From assembly GCA_031396695.1 (NCBI GenBank), contig JANNLG010000199.1, forward strand, positions 1 to 64,000: a stretch of DNA of 64,000 bases. The letters are read 5' to 3'. The notes beneath the pieces were generated by a model. The model was not told the origin of the DNA. It ran no database searches and saw only the letters and a list, made by a program, of their open reading frames with translations. Within the stretch, counting starts at the first letter, position 1, and the number at the start of each line of letters is the position of its first letter. The position numbers were made by a program, and so were the translations under genes. This document shows, in pieces, positions 59,781 through 64,000 of the stretch. Source of the DNA: VGRW01 sp031396695 (GTDB lineage Bacteria > Myxococcota_A > UBA9160 > SZUA-336).

Positions 59781-60923
59781 CTAGATCTGGAACGGAAGTC
59801 GGTACAGGCGCGCGGCGTTCTCGAACAGGATCTTGCGCTGGTCGGCGGCCGAGATCTCCTCGAGCTGCGGGCGCAGGATCTCGCGCGAGTCGGGCCAGGT
59901 GCCGTCGGGATGCGGGAAGTCCGAACCCCACATCACGTTGTCGGCACCGATCCGCGCCAGGTTCGCGAGCCCGACGCGATCGATCTGGAAGGTCGCGTAG
60001 AACTGCCGACGCCAGTACTCGGACGGCGGACGCGGGAGCAGATCGCGGAACTGGTCCTCCCATTCGTAGTCGAGCCGCTCGATCGCGTACGGGAGCCAGC
60101 CGATTCCGCACTCGCCCATCACCCACTTCAGTGTCGGGAAGCGCTCGGGCGCGCCGCCGAACAGGATCGCGGAGAGCACGCCGTACATCGGGACCTGGAA
60201 CGCGCACATGTGGGTCGCGAGCCAGCGCCGGTAGGTCGCGGGATTGCCGAGCCAGCGCGGATCCGTGCGCGGCCCGGTGGTGTGCAGGTGCAGCGGCAAG
60301 CCGACTTCGTCGGCGGCGCGCCAGATCGGCTCCCAGTCCTCGTGCCAGAGCGGCAGCATGTCGGGCGTCATGCCGAGCTCGACGCCCGCCAGCCCGAGAC
60401 GCGCGCAGCGACGCACTTCCTCGGCCGCGCGCGGCGGATCGCCGTGCGCCAGACAGCCGATGCCGGCGAAGCGGCCCGGCGCCTTGGCGCAGAAATCGGC
60501 GAGCCACGCGTTGTAGGTGTGCACCATGCTCGCGCACACCTCGTCGTCGTCGACGCGCGCGCCCGCGCCGAGAATTCCGTACACGACTTCGGCCGACACG
60601 CCGTCGAGGTCTTGATCGCGCACGCGCAGCTCGGGCGTGGCGGTGCGCATGATGCCCGCGGCTTGATCGCGGAACAGGCCGCGCTCGGCCATGCGATCCG
60701 AGCGGTGGATCTCGCCGGGCAGGTACGGCCGGCCCGCGGAACCCATGCCCCCGACCAGACCGAGCTCCTTGCCCTTGGCCGACATCCAGACTTTTCCGTG
60801 CGGCTTCTCGACCACGCGTGGCATGCGCTCGCGCAGCGCCGCCGGCGCGTTCTCGCGCCAGAGCTGCTCGGGCATGACCGGAAGATCGATGTGACCGTCC
60901 GCGGAGATGATCGGGTGGTCCAT
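59781..60923 (-). CDS. Amidohydrolase family 2 protein
   Basis: A 380-residue TIM-barrel metal-dependent hydrolase or decarboxylase of the ACMSD-related Amidohydro_2 group. The start MDHPIISADGHIDLP carries the first ligand region, LPLHLHTTG the second, and MWGSDFPHPDG the last metal-binding aspartate. Related enzymes act on aromatic acids. GAGGAGGATC is a strong ribosome site before the ATG, so unlike its neighbours it has a conventional leader. It is divergent from a small hypothetical gene. Confidence 0.82.
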   Translation of the reverse strand: MDHPIISADGHIDLPVMPEQLWRENAPAALRERMPRVVEKPHGKVWMSAKGKELGLVGGMGSAGRPYLPGEIHRSDRMAERGLFRDQAAGIMRTATPELRVRDQDLDGVSAEVVYGILGAGARVDDDEVCASMVHTYNAWLADFCAKAPGRFAGIGCLAHGDPPRAAEEVRRCARLGLAGVELGMTPDMLPLWHEDWEPIWRAADEVGLPLHLHTTGPRTDPRWLGNPATYRRWLATHMCAFQVPMYGVLSAILFGGAPERFPTLKWVMGECGIGWLPYAIERLDYEWEDQFRDLLPRPPSEYWRRQFYATFQIDRVGLANLARIGADNVMWGSDFPHPDGTWPDSREILRPQLEEISAADQRKILFENAARLYRLPFQI

Positions 60924-60989
60924 CGAGATCCTCCTCTTGCACCCGTCATCATAGACCCGCTGCGCGAGGCGCGTGATAGGATCGAACGG

Positions 60990-61364
60990 ATGGGATTTCC
61001 CGACCCGACGCGACTGGCGGCGATCTTCGGCGCCGATCGCGAGCTCGCGCGCAGCGCGCGCTTCTGGAGCGGGAGCTTGCATCTCGGTGTCGGTGCGCGC
61101 AGCTACGCGCTCGAGTTCGAGGCCGGACGCTTCGTGCGCGTGGCCGCTGCCGCGAGCGCGCCCGGGCCGCGCGATCTGGCGATCACGGCGGCCGCCGAAG
61201 AGTGGGAGAAGCTGCTCGCGCCCGTGCCGCCGCCGTTCTACCAGGACCCGTTCGGCGCGTCGCTCCACCATGCAGTGTCGCTCGGCGGCGATTCCGAGAC
61301 GCTGTTCGCGTACTACGGCGCGCTGCGCCGCGTGATCGAGATCCTGCGCGAGGCGCGCGCCTGA
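60990..61364 (+). CDS. Small conserved-looking protein, function unknown
   Basis: A 124-residue protein without signal or membrane helix. It alternates beta-like stretches (LHLGVGARSYALEFEAGRFVRVA) with a helical end (LFAYYGALRRVIEILREA); this resembles the lipid-binding SCP2-like small domains, but the match is only suggestive. TAGGAT (60977-60982) ends 7 nt before its ATG. The next gene starts on the last base of its stop (TGATG), so they are co-translated. Confidence 0.6.
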   Translation: MGFPDPTRLAAIFGADRELARSARFWSGSLHLGVGARSYALEFEAGRFVRVAAAASAPGPRDLAITAAAEEWEKLLAPVPPPFYQDPFGASLHHAVSLGGDSETLFAYYGALRRVIEILREARA

Positions 61365-62212
61365 TGCCGCGCTTCGACCGAGCGACGGGCCGCTACCTGC
61401 ACCTCGACGTCGCGGGCCTGGTCCACCGCGTCTACTTCGAGGAGTGCGGCCAGGGCGTGCCGCTGCTCCTGCAGCACACCGCCGGCTCCGACGGCAAGCA
61501 GTGGCGGCACCTGCTCGAGGACCGCGAAATCACCGACCGCTTCCGCGTGATCGCCTGGGACCTGCCCTACCACGGGAAGTCGCTGCCACCGGACGGAGTC
61601 GCGTGGTGGCAGGAGCCGTACCGACTCACGCTCGCGTTCTTCCTCGAGTTCATCGAGCGCTTCGCGGTGGAGCTCGCACTCGAGCGGCCCGTGTTCATGG
61701 GCTGCTCGATGGGCGGACACATCGCCATGGACCTCGCGCGTTGGAAGCCCGGCCTGTGCCGCGCCGTGATCGGGATCGAGGCGGCTTCGCGCACCGAGGG
61801 CGGCAACCTCGACTTCCTCGACCACCCGCGCATCGGCAACGACGTGAAGGCGGACCTGATGGTCGGGCTCACCAGCCCCACCGCGCCCGAGGCGCGCAGG
61901 CGCGAGATCGCGTGGGGATACTCGCAGGGCGCGCCGTCGGTGTTTCGCGGCGACCTGTACTTCTACGGCGAAGAGCACGACCTGACGCACGAAGCCGCGC
62001 GCATCGACACGGGACGCACTTCCGTGTACGTGCTCTCCGGCGAGTACGACTGGAGCGCGACGCCGGCCGCGTCGAAAGCGCTGGCGGACGCGATTCCCGG
62101 CGCGGAGTTCGTGTTCATGCCGGGCCTCGGCCACTTCCCGATGGCCGAGAACCCCGAGACGTTCCGCGGCCACCTGCTGCCCGTGCTCGAGAAGATCCTG
62201 GCGCGCGGCTGA
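61364..62212 (+). CDS. Alpha/beta hydrolase
   Basis: A 282-residue hydrolase with oxyanion region HTAGSDGKQWRHL, nucleophile elbow GCSMGGH (Ser), catalytic acid in LSGEYDWS and histidine in PGLGHFPMAENP. It belongs to the peroxidase/esterase-like group with the DLPYHGKS segment. Substrate unknown. It lies in an operon with the small upstream gene and is followed after 30 nt by a gene with its own ribosome site. Confidence 0.82.
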   Translation: MPRFDRATGRYLHLDVAGLVHRVYFEECGQGVPLLLQHTAGSDGKQWRHLLEDREITDRFRVIAWDLPYHGKSLPPDGVAWWQEPYRLTLAFFLEFIERFAVELALERPVFMGCSMGGHIAMDLARWKPGLCRAVIGIEAASRTEGGNLDFLDHPRIGNDVKADLMVGLTSPTAPEARRREIAWGYSQGAPSVFRGDLYFYGEEHDLTHEAARIDTGRTSVYVLSGEYDWSATPAASKALADAIPGAEFVFMPGLGHFPMAENPETFRGHLLPVLEKILARG

Positions 62213-62242
62213 CCGTCGACGCGCCCGCAAGGAGGAGTCGAC

Positions 62243-62731
62243 GTGAAGTTTTTGAAGTTCCTGGCCGGTCTGATCGGCGTGGTCGCGCTGCTGATCGCGG
62301 CCTTCTTCTTTCTGGCGCGCTTCCACGACGGCCCGCTCGGGCTCGCGCCCGGCGGCCCGCTGGTCGCGGGCGAAGTGGTCGCTGCCCCGGTCGGCGACTG
62401 GAAGTTCGCCGATGTCGACACGATCGAGCTGCAGCTCGACGGAGAGTCGAGCTCGCGCACGACCTGGATCCTGGTGAACGAGGGCCGCGCGTTCATCCCC
62501 GCGAGCCTGTCGTTCCCGCCGGGGAAGCGCTGGCACAAGACCGCCGACCAGAACGGCGCCGCATGGGTGCGGATCGCGGGCAAACGCTATCCGGTGACGC
62601 TGACCCGTACCCAGGACGAGGCGCTGCGCACGCAGCTGATCGGTGTGGTCGGCAGCAAGTACGGCGGCGGGCCGCCGGGCGAGGGCGGCGTCTGGTTCTT
62701 CGAAGTGGTCTCGCGGCCCGTGGGCGGCTAA
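62243..62731 (+). CDS. Membrane-anchored protein, function unknown
   Basis: A 162-residue protein with a single N-terminal transmembrane helix (MKFLKFLAGLIGVVALLIAAFFFLA) and a short extracytoplasmic beta-rich domain (WKFADVDTIELQL, TTWILVNEGRAFIPASLSF, WVRIAGKRYPVTLT). No family recognised. GGAGGAG before the ATG is a strong ribosome site. It follows the hydrolase gene by 30 nt. Confidence 0.7.
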   Translation: MKFLKFLAGLIGVVALLIAAFFFLARFHDGPLGLAPGGPLVAGEVVAAPVGDWKFADVDTIELQLDGESSSRTTWILVNEGRAFIPASLSFPPGKRWHKTADQNGAAWVRIAGKRYPVTLTRTQDEALRTQLIGVVGSKYGGGPPGEGGVWFFEVVSRPVGG

Positions 62732-62739
62732 CGCGCCGG

Positions 62740-63222
62740 CTAGCGCGGCGGCGTCGGCGCGCTGGCGAAGGTCTGGACGAGCTTGCGCGGCAGCAGCTCG
62801 CCCTCGCTGTACACCCCGTGCAGGTGGCGCTCGCGAATGCGCCAGCCCGCGGCGCTGCGCACGAGCAGGTCGCGGTAGATCCCGTACAGCACCCAGGTCG
62901 AGCGCGCGCCCTCGAGCTTCACCTGCACGTGCGTCGCGATCAGCCGACAGGTCGCGCGCGCTTCGCTCCCTGCCAGCTCGATCAACGGCACGCTGAACAC
63001 GTGCTGCGTCCACCAGAAGCGCTCGAACAGAGCGCGTGAATTCGCCTTCAGGCTGCCCATGGTCTCGTCCCACCCGCGGCCCTCGATGTCGTAGCGAAGC
63101 GTCGCGTCCGGGGTGAAGACGGTGTCGAACACGTCCCACGCGCGGTCGTCCAGCGCCTGTCCGTAGCGCTGCAGGCACTGCGTGATGTCGACGTGATCGG
63201 CGGCCTCCGAGGCGTTCGTCAT
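62740..63222 (-). CDS. SnoaL-like / nuclear transport factor 2-fold protein
   Basis: A 160-residue protein of the SnoaL_4 type: ITQCLQRYGQALDDRAWDVFDTVFTPDATLRYD, then ATHVQVKLEG and WRIRERHLHGVYSEG, which form a cone-shaped barrel with polar active-site residues. Such proteins include dehydratases, isomerases and hydrolases of aromatic or steroid compounds. It is divergent from a TetR gene, a common arrangement for a regulated catabolic gene. TATGCT (63234-63229) ends 6 nt before the ATG. Confidence 0.72.
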   Translation of the reverse strand: MTNASEAADHVDITQCLQRYGQALDDRAWDVFDTVFTPDATLRYDIEGRGWDETMGSLKANSRALFERFWWTQHVFSVPLIELAGSEARATCRLIATHVQVKLEGARSTWVLYGIYRDLLVRSAAGWRIRERHLHGVYSEGELLPRKLVQTFASAPTPPR

Positions 63223-63302
63223 GGCCCGAGCATACCCGCCGGGCGGGGCCGGGTTCGTTCGATTCGACCCGAGGGGACGGACCGTGGTACAAGATCAAAG
63301 CC

Positions 63303-63338
63303 TCGAACGGTGTTCGATGGCCTGCACGGTGTTCGATG
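63303..63338 (+). promoter_or_regulatory. Palindromic operator and direct repeat at the TetR start
   Basis: TCGAAC-GGT-GTTCGA (63303-63317) is a perfect palindrome. The 13-mer ACGGTGTTCGATG occurs twice, at 63307-63319 and 63326-63338, with a 19-nt period; the second copy ends in the ATG of the TetR gene. This is a strong candidate operator for autorepression. Confidence 0.6.
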
Positions 63339-63986
63339 AACCTGGCCGAGATATCCCCCGCGATTGCCTCCCCTGCGCTTGCGAGACGCACGCGCCAGCG
63401 CGAAGAGGCGCGGCGCGCGATCCTCGACGCCAGCGAGGCGATCGTGCTCGACGGCGGTTTCGAGGCGCTCTCGATCCGGCGCCTGTCGACGCGCTGCGGC
63501 TACGCCGCGCCGACCATCTACCACTACTTCCGAGACAAGCCGGCGATCGTCGACGCGCTGCTCGAGGAGCGCTGTCGCCGGTTGGTGTCGGCGCTGCGCC
63601 GCGTGCGCCGCGGCCGCGGCGCGTTCGCGGACGCGCGCGCGCTGTACGGCGCGTTCGCGCGCTTCGGCCGCGCGCACCCCGCGCACTACCGGCTGCTGAC
63701 CGCCTGGCGCGATCCGTCGCTCGCCCCGCCCGCCGCCTTCGACGAAGCGCGCGCGCTGCTCGAGCAGCCCATGCACGAGCTGCAGGCGGCCGGACTTCTG
63801 CGCGCCTGCTCGGTCGAGACCGCGTCGCACGCGGTATTCGCTCTGCTTCACGGCCTGGTGTCGCTCGGGAACGACCGCACCGACATCGAAATGCCTTCGG
63901 ATTTGTTCGACGCGGCGCTCGACTCACTGCTGCGCGGACTCGGGGTTGCCGCCTCCGAGGACGCCGATCTCGGAGCACGCGCATGA
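63336..63986 (+). CDS. TetR-family transcriptional regulator
   Basis: A 216-residue regulator. The N-terminal DNA-binding domain reads RRAILDASEAIVLDGGFEALSIRRLSTRCGYAAPTIYHYFRDKPAIVDALLEE (residues about 26-80), the standard TetR helix-turn-helix. The C-terminal ligand-binding part is helical and unrelated to named subfamilies by eye. It probably controls the divergent SnoaL-like gene and itself. Its stop overlaps a following ATG (ATGA) at the window end. Confidence 0.88.
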   Translation: MNLAEISPAIASPALARRTRQREEARRAILDASEAIVLDGGFEALSIRRLSTRCGYAAPTIYHYFRDKPAIVDALLEERCRRLVSALRRVRRGRGAFADARALYGAFARFGRAHPAHYRLLTAWRDPSLAPPAAFDEARALLEQPMHELQAAGLLRACSVETASHAVFALLHGLVSLGNDRTDIEMPSDLFDAALDSLLRGLGVAASEDADLGARA

Positions 63987-64000
63987 TTCGAACGCATCTC
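63983..64000 (+). CDS. Start of a gene cut by the window edge
   Basis: ATG at 63983 overlaps the TetR stop by 4 nt and opens a frame (MIRTHL) that continues to the end of the window. The overlap pattern matches co-translated genes elsewhere here, but six codons are too few to identify it. Confidence 0.35.

Noticed and set aside
63307..63338. Direct repeats at the TetR start as a CRISPR remnant
   Set aside because: Only two 13-bp copies with a 6-nt gap; better explained as a regulator-binding site.

Overview
The window is high-GC DNA (roughly two thirds G+C by eye) from a Gram-negative bacterium. It has lipoproteins, an MlaA/MlaC pair, an HpnN-type exporter and GspA/GspB secretion factors. 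Gene order points to a deltaproteobacterial-type lineage (Myxococcota, Desulfobacterota or Binatota-like): prmC-murA-his, rpsU-dnaG-rpoD and rplU-rpmA-obg-proBA-nadD-rsfS. The exact phylum cannot be settled from the sequence alone. Coding density is very high, many genes overlap by 1-8 nt, and I see no insertion sequence, prophage, integrase, CRISPR array or rRNA. One tRNA (Pro, CGG) is present.

Layout. 1-6.0 kb: end of prmC, murA, then hisD-hisB-hisH-[lipoprotein]-hisA-hisF. 6.0-10.3 kb: rpsU, a terminator, dnaG and rpoD (the macromolecular synthesis operon). 10.4-13.3 kb: a subtilisin-fold lipoprotein that appears to lack its catalytic serine, a 142-bp inverted-repeat element, a methyltransferase and tRNA-Pro. 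13.4-24.2 kb: nadA, a HAD phosphatase, small lipoproteins, a PfkB kinase, a DUF151 lipoprotein, a lipoprotein with STN-like repeats, greA, trxB, a GH35 glycosidase and a PAS-HisKA-receiver protein without an ATPase domain. 24.2-31.5 kb (minus strand): rplU-rpmA-obg-proB-proA-nadD-rsfS-gpmI-comF. 31.5-38.7 kb: a nitronate monooxygenase-like enzyme, an AMIN-like envelope protein, type II pantothenate kinase, gspA-gspB, a frameshifted rlmD-like gene and a candidate stand-alone small RNA. 38.7-44.3 kb: rhomboid protease, LLM oxidoreductase, Nudix hydrolase, a zinc-motif-less M3-type protein, an alpha/beta hydrolase and a sigma-54 activator with its own sigma-54 promoter. 44.3-49.7 kb: HpnN-like exporter, MlaC/HpnM, MlaA and an M20 peptidase. 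49.7-58.3 kb: methyltransferase, GH17-like protein, aroB, TPR lipoprotein, and the vitamin B6 cluster pdxT-pdxS-phzF-pdxR(MocR). 58.3-64 kb: AlkB-like dioxygenase, DUF3332 protein, amidohydrolase, alpha/beta hydrolase, SnoaL-like protein and a TetR regulator.

How it fits together. Most of the window is housekeeping: histidine, NAD, proline, PLP and shikimate synthesis, DNA priming and transcription, ribosome assembly, envelope maintenance. The most unusual general feature is regulatory. At about twenty genes a TAnnnT hexamer lies 6-10 nt before the start codon and there is no Shine-Dalgarno sequence, which predicts widespread leaderless transcription, including divergent promoters with overlapping or shared -10 elements. 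The strongest single novelty candidates are the small RNA at 38571-38665, the bidirectional promoter at 48305-48312, the pseudo-enzymes (S8 and M3 folds) and the self-regulated sigma-54 activator.
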